Below, in pieces: positions 44,701 to 51,364 of a DNA stretch of 59,622 nt (the first letter of the stretch is position 1; the number at the start of each line of letters is the position of its first letter). The stretch lies in contig JAFQIB010000017.1 of the NCBI GenBank assembly GCA_017397765.1, positions 1 to 59,622 on the forward strand. Direction: 5' to 3'. The position numbers and the translations under genes were made by a program. This DNA comes from Clostridia bacterium. GTDB taxonomy: Bacteria; Bacillota; Clostridia; Christensenellales; Aristaeellaceae. Under the pieces are notes generated by a model. It searched no databases. It was not told where the DNA came from and saw only the letters and a program-made list of their open reading frames with translations.

Positions 44701-47700
44701 CGGATAAAACAAAGAGATTGTTTGATTCCATCGACGCACTGAGTCCAACGACATCACTCGGAGTAAGTTGAATCGACACACACCGACTCCAGAATTCTCC
44801 AATCTTGATGGTTGCGCCAGGTGCCAGTTTAATCGTGTCACCACTCGCTACGGAATACTTCTGTTCGCCCGCCATCACGATATACTCCGAGAACCCATCC
44901 GTCTCAAAGCGGATGCTGCCGTCCGACATCAGCCGGACTTCGCCCGACATGGAGGTCATGTAATCCACGCTTCCGTCGTCCCGGGTGTGGTAAACATCCA
45001 CGATGGGGTTGGTCATGCTCAACGGATATACATTGGGAATGGCAACCTCAACAGTGGTCCCTTCCGGCACCACATATTTACTGCCATCCTCATTCAGCAG
45101 GGTGATATTGTAGCTGCGCATCAGGGGATAAATGCCCGTGATGTCAAAGTGGGTCAGGTCAATCTCCGGCATCGGCCCCGTCGCCGCCGTCACGGCCAGC
45201 GTCACGCCCTCCGGAATATCGCCGGTGACGGTGATGCCGGTGGCAGCATTCTCCACCACGGTCATCTCGCCCGCCCAGGGGCATTCCACGGCGTGCAGCG
45301 CGTCGGGCGCCAGCAGGCAGTGCTCACTGTGCTTCAGGCCATTCAGCACGCAGGTGCACAGCAGATCGGCAGAGTCCGCCTGCCAGGCTTCTGCCCAGCA
45401 CTTGAGCACATTTTCAGCCAGATTCGTGCCGTCCGCCAGACGGATGTTCCAGGGGCCGGTCATCCAGGCGTACACGGACGCCTTGTCCAGCACCTCGGTG
45501 TCCCCTTCCCAGGTATAGAAATCCCACAGGAAAGCGACGTAATCATCCAGCTCTTCGGTCTGGCTTTCGATGACATAGCCCTGGCTGCTGACCACCTGAT
45601 TGTTCAGGATCGCGTCGCAGCGGTAGGTCTTTGCCTCATAGGCCGCGGTGACCGTCAGCTCCCACGGATTGGCAGCAGGCGCAAGGATATTGCCCTCGCC
45701 GTCCACCCAGCGGAAGGTATAGCCGGTCTTGTCCGCCAGATCATTGAAGGCCTTCAGAGTCAGTTCAGTGCCGATCACACAGTCCGCCACCGTCTGGACA
45801 GGCAGCTGCCAGGCGCAGGTCGCCACATGGGCAGCGCCCGGGGCCACCGTCAGCTGTCCGCAGGAGCAGAGCAGATCATGGGCGCCATGGGCCTTGTAAG
45901 CCGCATAGTAGCTCTGATACGCCGCCGGATTTTCCGCCTGCAGCGCGGTGATATAGGCAAACCTTGCCTCATGGCTGCCAAGGCCCTTGAGATGCTCGTA
46001 GGCGCAGAGCACACCGTCGGGCAGCAATCCGGCATAAGCCTTGCAGGGATCGGCCTCCGCCCGCTCGTTGGCGCTGATCTGCGCATCGGTGCGCCAGGGG
46101 CAGTTTGCGCTGTGGGAAGCGTCCGCAGCCTTCATGCTCGTGCAGGTGCACAGCAGCGTCGGATAGACCTCCGCATGCATGGCCGCCCAGTGATCCTGTA
46201 CCAGCTCAGCCAGGCTGGTGTTGTTCACCGCAGTTTCCGCCCAGGCGCCGGTCATGACGGCATAGCGCTCCTCGCGGCTCATGTTGGCCAGCTCGGCCAC
46301 ATACTTGCACAGGTCATGCCCCACGCAGCTGTTCACATCATAGGCCGCATACAGGGGGATCTCATAGGTGTAGATGCTGCTCTTGCCCAGCTCCGCGCCC
46401 TTGGCGTCGTAGGCTGCGCAGTAGTACTCCGCACCGGAGAAGGCCAGCTCCGCCGTCAGGGACAGGCGGGCCTGTACCGCGCCGTCCACAGCGGTGTAAG
46501 CTGCCGCACCCTTTGCCCGCACGAACCACTGATAGGCGGCCGCGCCTTCGTAATTGTAGGTAAAGTTGACTTCCTCCGCCACGATGGCTTTGGCAGCGAC
46601 AATCTCCCGCACGTCCATGGAGACAGGCTTGCTGTCCACCGTCGTGACAAAGTCGGACAGGGTGGCACGGCAGAAGTAGCTCAGGCCGTCGGTCTCGCTG
46701 CCGGCGGTGACGGTCAGGGTGGTGCCGGTCTGGCCGGGCAGCAGGGTGATGGTTTCCTTCACCGCATCACCGGCAGTCTCGGTCTTCACCTGATACCACT
46801 GGTAGGCGGCTGCGCCGTACACCTCGTAGGTGAAGGTCACCTGCTCGCCGGGCAGCACGCCGTCGGCGCTGGCAGGCTGGTGAATCACAATATTGACCAC
46901 ACGGTCCTGCACGGCAAAGGCAGCATGCCAGGGGCAATCCTGGACATGGGCCGGGCCAGGAACCGTCCAGGCATGTTCGCCGCAAGCATCGCCCAGGCAG
47001 AGGAGCGCCTTGTCGCCGGCAGCGGTATGGGCGCTGTGGCAGTCGATAAACAGGGCGAAGGTCGCCGGATCGCCGGACTGCAAAGAGGTCATGAAGCGGC
47101 TGCGCGCTGCCTCATCCATCGTCAGCAGATGGGCATAGCAGCATTCCTCCGGCAGCGCATAGCGGCCGGCCGCTGCGGCACACAAAGCACAGCCCGGTTC
47201 AGCCGTTGCTGCGGGCGCTGCGGTGGGCGCAGGGGTAAAGGTGGCGGCAGGGGCCTGCGTGGGGAGCGCAGATTGATCCAGCTTGAGCAGATCGCCGCGG
47301 ATATAGCCGCGGTACTTCCCGTATTCCACGCTGTACCAGATATAGCCGTCCTGCTGCTTCTCCGCACCGGTCACGATCAGCGCCGTGCCGGACTTCTTCA
47401 CCGTAGTGACGCGCTTGCTGGCCGTCGTAGGCTCGGAGCGCATGTAGACCGCATTGGTGTTCGTCCAGGCTGCAATGCCGCCCGCCGGGATCTGGGGCAC
47501 ATCGCCGCCCTTGCCGGTCTCCACGCCGGCCCGGTCCATCAGCACGGTCAGATCGATAAACTGCTTGAATTCCTTGCCGCTGACCTGGTAGACCTCGCGG
47601 GTCACCTTGCCGTTGTCATCGGCCAGGATCAGGGAAGCATAGCCGTTGCTGACATAGATCACGACAGCAAAGAGCTTTTCGCCGTTCTTTTCGATCAGGG

Positions 47701-48223
47701 CGATATCGCCGCCGGCCGGATAGCTGGAGCGGCTGATCTTCTTGACCGCCTTGATGTTCTTCATCGCCTTGAGCAAGGCGTCATAGGTGTCGCCCTTGGG
47801 GAAATGGCGACCAAAGCCGGCCTTCTCCGCGGCCCAGCGGAGGAACAGTGCCGTCCAGCGGGTTTCCCCATCCGCTTCATCGCCGTAGATGGAGGTGCCG
47901 TCGGCGTTGGCTGCATAGCCCAGCTGACTCTCCGCCACGGCGACAAAGTCGTCGCGCCACTTGCCAGTATTGGCAGCGGCCTTTGCCAGCGCCGCCCAGT
48001 CCTTCTGGCCCATGGCGCCGATATTGGAGGCGTTGGACTGGTTCAGATCGTCCAGCGCGCCCTCCGTTTCGGTCTTTTCTTCTTCGTCCTTGCCCTGTAC
48101 AAGGCTGCTGCCGGGGGCGAACAGCTCTTCGTCTTCTTCTTCGTCCCACGTCGCAGACGCCGGCATAACCGCCACCAGCAGCAGGCTCAGCGCCGTCATC
48201 AACGCCAGTACTCTGCGCTTCAT
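41717..48223 (-). CDS. Giant mosaic surface protein (2168 residues)
   Basis: A signal peptide (about 1-25) leads into a CHAP-like domain (about 75-230) that has lost its catalytic cysteine (RWTALFLRWA) and histidine. An SH3b domain (about 245-310) follows, then four cysteine modules ending CPW/CAW near 431, 708, 799 and 983 with Ig-like spacers. A ZU5-like region (about 1015-1130), four to five Big_2-like repeats (about 1150-1630), an unrecognised domain with a Listeria-Bacteroides repeat (LYAIWS) and two DUF7601/Cna-B-like domains complete it. There is no C-terminal anchor; it ends KKELNNQ. The start follows AGGAGGGG. It likely forms a long adhesive or matrix component of the operon's structure. 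Confidence 0.75.
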   Translation of the reverse strand: MKRRVLALMTALSLLLVAVMPASATWDEEEDEELFAPGSSLVQGKDEEEKTETEGALDDLNQSNASNIGAMGQKDWAALAKAAANTGKWRDDFVAVAESQLGYAANADGTSIYGDEADGETRWTALFLRWAAEKAGFGRHFPKGDTYDALLKAMKNIKAVKKISRSSYPAGGDIALIEKNGEKLFAVVIYVSNGYASLILADDNGKVTREVYQVSGKEFKQFIDLTVLMDRAGVETGKGGDVPQIPAGGIAAWTNTNAVYMRSEPTTASKRVTTVKKSGTALIVTGAEKQQDGYIWYSVEYGKYRGYIRGDLLKLDQSALPTQAPAATFTPAPTAAPAATAEPGCALCAAAAGRYALPEECCYAHLLTMDEAARSRFMTSLQSGDPATFALFIDCHSAHTAAGDKALLCLGDACGEHAWTVPGPAHVQDCPWHAAFAVQDRVVNIVIHQPASADGVLPGEQVTFTYEVYGAAAYQWYQVKTETAGDAVKETITLLPGQTGTTLTVTAGSETDGLSYFCRATLSDFVTTVDSKPVSMDVREIVAAKAIVAEEVNFTYNYEGAAAYQWFVRAKGAAAYTAVDGAVQARLSLTAELAFSGAEYYCAAYDAKGAELGKSSIYTYEIPLYAAYDVNSCVGHDLCKYVAELANMSREERYAVMTGAWAETAVNNTSLAELVQDHWAAMHAEVYPTLLCTCTSMKAADASHSANCPWRTDAQISANERAEADPCKAYAGLLPDGVLCAYEHLKGLGSHEARFAYITALQAENPAAYQSYYAAYKAHGAHDLLCSCGQLTVAPGAAHVATCAWQLPVQTVADCVIGTELTLKAFNDLADKTGYTFRWVDGEGNILAPAANPWELTVTAAYEAKTYRCDAILNNQVVSSQGYVIESQTEELDDYVAFLWDFYTWEGDTEVLDKASVYAWMTGPWNIRLADGTNLAENVLKCWAEAWQADSADLLCTCVLNGLKHSEHCLLAPDALHAVECPWAGEMTVVENAATGITVTGDIPEGVTLAVTAATGPMPEIDLTHFDITGIYPLMRSYNITLLNEDGSKYVVPEGTTVEVAIPNVYPLSMTNPIVDVYHTRDDGSVDYMTSMSGEVRLMSDGSIRFETDGFSEYIVMAGEQKYSVASGDTIKLAPGATIKIGEFWSRCVSIQLTPSDVVGLSASMESNNLFVLSAAEDAEIGTKATAVMTLDNGATTITANVEVVKEEKVQNIPTSNTYTVEYGVTNLHSAPWSATTVYLQLYLAPDAAFILNAYSGNSAKVENWVGDSVSVVTVNGLTTVSVATDGKAGDVAKITLKKSDSNAVTAVIYVDVIAEKIPEQSDNDPKVEVGSVQTSNYFPDGSVARYKMAPDTTAIVTCGSNNLEAVSSMPDIVSAVVGADGKTLYITTADTATPTDTATAPAKVMVRDKDTKIVKGIVYVDIIAEQIPAVNDENKIVVGSTNVQMNDNTAIRYQMAPDTTMTVGCDNNSTVQASMPGVVDAAVSGNMVYITVAADATPEDTAQKPAKVTVKDSNGNTKKVIYVDVIDRPEGEPATYTETYTVDLNNANVNQFTSGAIYKYNIAPGLTATSANYGDVTVRADDASIVNARIENGQLLVTADKNAQIGQKTRIIVKDNATNAVVTTIFVEIVKPYTPPTAADKLDHPNYNVQIALRNDGVLPSEPSIQAHSDYTYFTSDLEIGDWNSVYSPTANGVIKESIIYHEQFSYSSPVGDNAIGMYDATGKLTKSFLNDINWNTILTNLLGRSGIHYTYWDENGVMRQGDVDSSQPEKYEVIPYIIKCQENNDDGYGRGWHIDCAVVLKDAVTLSYVINLPDGMTINTEKVEDLGLPHSQRNAAPAKFTVGAINGMLKNNEDNSEYIIVNPDYTFTFVEWNTKADGSGTSYQPNGSITISKDTTLYAIWSITPELGTGNLKVRKIVDDTAADAAKSYTFSIAIPPKDGNADAEYDYILYGADNVAITDDDGNVVGGKLSNGDTFTLKKDQYIIITGLPTSEDGSVVTVTETEPNGYTPVWTGGTANGAATSIAIQDGKMSELLCTNTVVTISESELTVTKAGLSNGDSALVQVNVTHNNSTDTYLLALNANNSYTQTITGLPVGATYTVTELNGWTWEYANTSAEGSGSGTINADATQNKVTVANTKNAEKWMHDESAVKNEFSNNTKKELNNQ

Positions 48224-48239
48224 CAGCCGTTCCCCTCCT

Positions 48240-48848
48240 TTACTTCATTTCTTCCTCGGTCAGGATCAGTTCCTTGGTCATGGCCGACCAGCCCAGCGCC
48301 TCCAGCGGGTTCTTGCCGTTGTTGGCACTCTGGACAGCCTGGGCCTGCACGCGGATCTCCACCGTGGCGCCCATGTATTCATTGCCCATCTCCGGGGCAA
48401 AAACGACCTCGGTAAACAGGGGCATGGTCTGCCTGCCGGCACGCAGGGGCGCGAAGTAATAATAATAGCCGTCCTCTGCCGCAATCCAGCTGGCCTTGTT
48501 CACGTTGAAACCAATATGCTCCGTAGACAGCTCTGCCTCCACGCCAGGCGCGGGGGTGATGGTCTTTTCCACCGCAACGCGCACAAAGAAGGGCACAGTG
48601 CCCAGGTTCTTCACATAAACGACCTTGTCCGCCGTCGTGCCGGGCACGACGTTCACCACGCCTTCCTCAGGCCAGGGCTGTCCGTCCGCAGTTTCCTCCA
48701 CCAGCTCCATATGCAGCGCGCCGGTCGTAATCACATTATAGGCAGTTCCCTCTTCCACGAAATACGCTGCCGTGCCCGTTGCCAGGATCGCCAGGCAGGC
48801 AATAATCACCGCCAGCGCCAGGCAGCGCTTCTTCCATTTCGTGCTCAC
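48240..48848 (-). CDS. TasA/CalY-like secreted protein (fourth paralogue)
   Basis: The 202-residue protein has a SipW-type signal (IIACLAILATGTAAYF), then VITTGALHMELVEE and GTTADKVVYVKNLGTVPFFVRVAVE. Further blocks are GYYYYFAPLRAG and VEIRVQAQAVQSANN, with GNEYMGA shared with its relatives. It lies between a 165-nt spacer containing a hairpin and the giant protein gene (16-nt gap). The C-terminus (LILTEEEMK) has no anchor. The role is a probable fibre subunit. Confidence 0.82.
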   Translation of the reverse strand: MSTKWKKRCLALAVIIACLAILATGTAAYFVEEGTAYNVITTGALHMELVEETADGQPWPEEGVVNVVPGTTADKVVYVKNLGTVPFFVRVAVEKTITPAPGVEAELSTEHIGFNVNKASWIAAEDGYYYYFAPLRAGRQTMPLFTEVVFAPEMGNEYMGATVEIRVQAQAVQSANNGKNPLEALGWSAMTKELILTEEEMK

Positions 48849-48966
48849 AGGATCACTCCTCTCATGCCGTATCTTCTCAGGTCACCGGCAAAGCGCCGGA
48901 TGGTTGTTTTCGTTGGCGCCCAAGGGCACAGGGGGATATCCGCAGCCCGGGTATCCTCGTGTGCCC

Positions 48967-48993
48967 CTGCCCCTCCCGCAACAGGAGGGGCAG
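48967..48993 (-). promoter_or_regulatory. Intra-operon hairpin
   Basis: CTGCCCCTCC and GGAGGGGCAG form a 10-bp stem in the 165-nt gap after the third TasA-like gene. There is no T-tract, so it fits an RNA-processing or stability element rather than a terminator. Confidence 0.55.
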
Positions 48994-49013
48994 AGGACAA
49001 TTGGCTTTGGGGA

Positions 49014-49640
49014 TTACAGCGCTTCGGGCGCGGCGGGGTTGCAGGCTTCAAACCACTTGGCGATCTCCTCGACCGTCATTTTCTGCACATCCGCAAAGGA
49101 GGGCTTTGCACCCTGCGCCTGCACAGCCTGGGCGTAAACGTCCAGATAGTAGTCCACATCCTGCTCTTCGCTGGGATTGGTCACATCCGTGGGGATGACG
49201 ATGTAATCAAACACAGGAGCAGTGATATCGCCGGAGGCCATGACCTTGGTGTAGTAGAAGTAATCGCCGTACTTCACCCAGTTCTCGCCCAGGGTACCGA
49301 CGGTATTGCCGGTGCGGTAAGCGATCTCCTGCTCGCTCAGGCCTGCCTTGATCAGGCAATCCCAGCCGGTGATGCCCACGCGGACGAAGCAGGGGTTCGT
49401 GCCGGTGTTTTCCACGGTGGGGTCCTTCTTCAGGGCCTCGCCGGGGTAAACGTCCTCAGCCTCTTCCTTCCCTTCCGCTTCCCAGTTGGGCTCGGTCAGT
49501 TCAATTTCCACGTCGCCGACGGTGAAGACATTCCGCTTCACGTCAGACACGTCGGTAAAGTAAGCCAGCGTGCCGCCGACGGCCAGGATGGCCACCATGC
49601 ATGCAGACAGCGCCAGCAGCAGAATCTTGCGCTTAGACAT
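49014..49640 (-). CDS. TasA/CalY-like secreted protein (third paralogue)
   Basis: The 208-residue protein begins with a SipW-type signal (LSACMVAILAVGGTLAYFTD), followed by VKRNVFTVGDVEIELTE, the most typical TasA/CalY block in the set. Conserved parts are PTVENTGTNPCFVRVGI, KYGDYFYYTKVM and VDYYLDVYAQAVQAQG. No wall anchor. Such proteins form biofilm-type fibres in Bacillus; the same role here is inferred. Confidence 0.85.
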   Translation of the reverse strand: MSKRKILLLALSACMVAILAVGGTLAYFTDVSDVKRNVFTVGDVEIELTEPNWEAEGKEEAEDVYPGEALKKDPTVENTGTNPCFVRVGITGWDCLIKAGLSEQEIAYRTGNTVGTLGENWVKYGDYFYYTKVMASGDITAPVFDYIVIPTDVTNPSEEQDVDYYLDVYAQAVQAQGAKPSFADVQKMTVEEIAKWFEACNPAAPEAL

Positions 49641-49687
49641 GGTTGTGTCCTTCTTTCATTGCAGTATGGTTGCAACTGAGCGGGAGC

Positions 49688-50245
49688 TTACTCGGCAATC
49701 AGCAGCCCCCAGGCCGCTTCGGGCGCAAAGACGCCAGAGCCATTGGCCTGCTGGAAGGCATAGGGAGTCAGCTTCAGCACAGGAGCGCTTGCCTTCATCG
49801 CAGCCATATCGTCCTTGTCGATTTCATCGGACGCAACGACCTTGTTGCCCTTGAGCACCGGGACGTCCTTAAACTCGGCCTTCGCAGTGACCGGCTGATA
49901 GTACACATTTGCGTAGCCAGTCACGTCCAGCCAGCCAGCTTCTCTGTCGATCTCATAGGTCAGCAGACCATTCTCGGGCCAGGGATTTGCCTCGATCTTG
50001 ACAAACACGTAGTAATCGATGTCGCCGGTCGCCGTTACCTTGGGATCCTTGGGAATGTCCGCACCGGGGATGATCTTGTATTCCCGCTTGGTCTCATCAA
50101 TATCAACTGTGATATTGGAGGTCGTGAACGTGTTCACAACAGGGTCGTCAGTCGCGGTCAGGTAAGCCACGGTGCCGCTCACGGCGCCGACCACCAGCAG
50201 CAGGGCTGCAGCGACAGTCAGGAGGATGCGAAGCTTCTTGTTCAT
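49688..50245 (-). CDS. TasA/CalY-like secreted protein (second paralogue)
   Basis: The 185-residue protein has a SipW-type signal (LLLVVGAVSGTVAYLTA), then VNTFTTSNITVDID, KDPKVTATGDIDYYVFVKIE and GYANVYYQPVTA. It is shorter in its C-terminal part than its neighbours. It is separated from the first paralogue by 36 nt and from the third by 47 nt. A fibre-subunit role is inferred from family and context. Confidence 0.82.
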   Translation of the reverse strand: MNKKLRILLTVAAALLLVVGAVSGTVAYLTATDDPVVNTFTTSNITVDIDETKREYKIIPGADIPKDPKVTATGDIDYYVFVKIEANPWPENGLLTYEIDREAGWLDVTGYANVYYQPVTAKAEFKDVPVLKGNKVVASDEIDKDDMAAMKASAPVLKLTPYAFQQANGSGVFAPEAAWGLLIAE

Positions 50246-50281
50246 GGTGTTTTCTCCTTTTCTTTATTGTACCAAATTGGA

Positions 50282-50875
50282 TTACCAGGTTGCGGGGGCA
50301 GCCGCCCAGGCCGCGGCGGCGGTCGTGAAGTTATCCGCCTGCACAGCATAGGCAATGATGGTCACGGCCTTCTCGTCGCAGCCTTCCAGATCAGCCTCGG
50401 TGGCTTCAGCAGCCACGGTGAAGCTTTCAAAGACCACCACGTCTGCACCGGCAGAGACGGCTACGTTGTAGGCATACACGTTTTCCGCGCCTGCCACAGC
50501 CGTCCAGCCATTGGCGGTCATCTGGTCAGCAATGGTCGTTGCGCCTTCGATGGCGGCGATCTCATTGACGACCTTGACGAACAGCCAGCAGTTCTCGCTC
50601 TCATCGCCCACATGGACGGTGGGATCCTTGAGGTAGGTGCGGCCGGGCAGCAGCTTGTAGGTGTTGGTCTGTACGCGGCTGTCGCCGTCCTGCACGCCCA
50701 GTGCGGTGACCTTGGCCTCGTCCAGCTCGATCTCGACCTTGCCGACCGTGAAGGTGTTGCGCACCGTGTTGGTCGTGCTGGTCAGATAAGCCATCGTAGC
50801 ACCGACGGAGAGGGTCACCAGCAGCAGCGCACAGGCAGCCAGCAGCAACATCCGACGCATTTTGGTGTTTTTCAT
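50282..50875 (-). CDS. TasA/CalY-like secreted protein (first gene of the surface operon)
   Basis: The 197-residue protein has a SipW-type signal (LLVTLSVGATMAYLTS), then VRNTFTVGKVEIELDEAK, KDPTVHVGDESENCWLFVKVV and VYAYNVAVSAGADVVV. It is the first gene after the operon promoter and leader, so it is likely the most abundant subunit. GGAG lies just ahead of its start. No anchor at the C-terminus. Confidence 0.83.
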   Translation of the reverse strand: MKNTKMRRMLLLAACALLLVTLSVGATMAYLTSTTNTVRNTFTVGKVEIELDEAKVTALGVQDGDSRVQTNTYKLLPGRTYLKDPTVHVGDESENCWLFVKVVNEIAAIEGATTIADQMTANGWTAVAGAENVYAYNVAVSAGADVVVFESFTVAAEATEADLEGCDEKAVTIIAYAVQADNFTTAAAAWAAAPATW

Positions 50876-51237
50876 TGCAGCATTTCTCCTTTCATGATTG
50901 ATGGGAACGATGGTGATGCCATTTTGCTCAAAGATTCATCGCCGACAGTCAGGAGCTGTCAGCAGGGGGAGGCTTTGCCTCCTGGATTTCCCCGGATTTC
51001 CGGAGGGGATGCGGGAAGCGCCTGGGACCCTTTGCAGAAATGCGCATGCCTTTCCACAGCGTCCTGCGCAAAGCTTGGGCCGGACTTCCTCTGATACAGC
51101 ATTGCCTTCTCAGCCTTCATCCTCTCCTCTCTCCGGTTGATACAGGCGCGCCAAAGCCATGCAAAAGCGCTCCCGGTAACGCAAACAAGGCTCATTGACC
51201 CCATTTGGAGACAATAAACCCAATTATTACAGTTTTC
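50876..51237 (-). other. Long 5' leader of the surface operon
   Basis: About 360 nt separate the operon promoter from the first start codon. The leader contains hairpin-forming stretches (GGAGGCAAAGCCTCC at about 50967-50993 in genomic coordinates). It also holds a possible 53-codon reading frame starting at 51120 after GAGAGGAGAGG. I could not match it to a known riboswitch. A c-di-GMP aptamer was considered but its core is not present. Confidence 0.45.
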
Positions 51238-51266
51238 ATATTAACATATTACCATTCATCCGTCAA
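51238..51266 (-). promoter_or_regulatory. Promoter of the TasA/sortase operon
   Basis: Minus-strand TTGACG (51266-51261), an exact 17-bp spacer and TAATAT (51243-51238). The surrounding sequence is locally AT-rich. Confidence 0.75.
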
Positions 51267-51325
51267 TGAGATAATCTTCCAGAACAGGCGTTTTTTATGT
51301 GAATCTCTTCCTGTTCAGACAAACA

Positions 51326-51349
51326 GGGCATGCCTGATGCGGCATGCCC
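51326..51349 (-). terminator. Terminator of the glycosyltransferase gene
   Basis: GGGCATGCC and GGCATGCCC form a 9-bp stem with a 6-nt loop shortly past the stop codon; on the minus strand a TGTTTGT stretch follows. Confidence 0.65.
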
Positions 51350-51364
51350 CATGCTGATTCTTCT

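Noticed and set aside
44768-48415. A 1215-codon open frame antisense to the giant surface protein
   Set aside because: Same reason: no domains, and it covers the mosaic protein and its start exactly; low-complexity His/Arg/Gly-rich translation.
50960-51130. A c-di-GMP (GEMM) riboswitch in the surface-operon leader
   Set aside because: GGCAAAGCC-like bases recall the GEMM core, but the tetraloop-receptor order and the conserved flanks are absent.
50959-51204. An 81-codon frame in the leader of the surface operon
   Set aside because: Its first start lacks a ribosome binding site; only the internal start at 51120 has one, so it is mentioned as a possibility within the leader.
39090-51266. A SipW-type signal peptidase in the surface operon
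   Set aside because: I looked for one because the TasA-like proteins need it; none of the genes has signal peptidase motifs.
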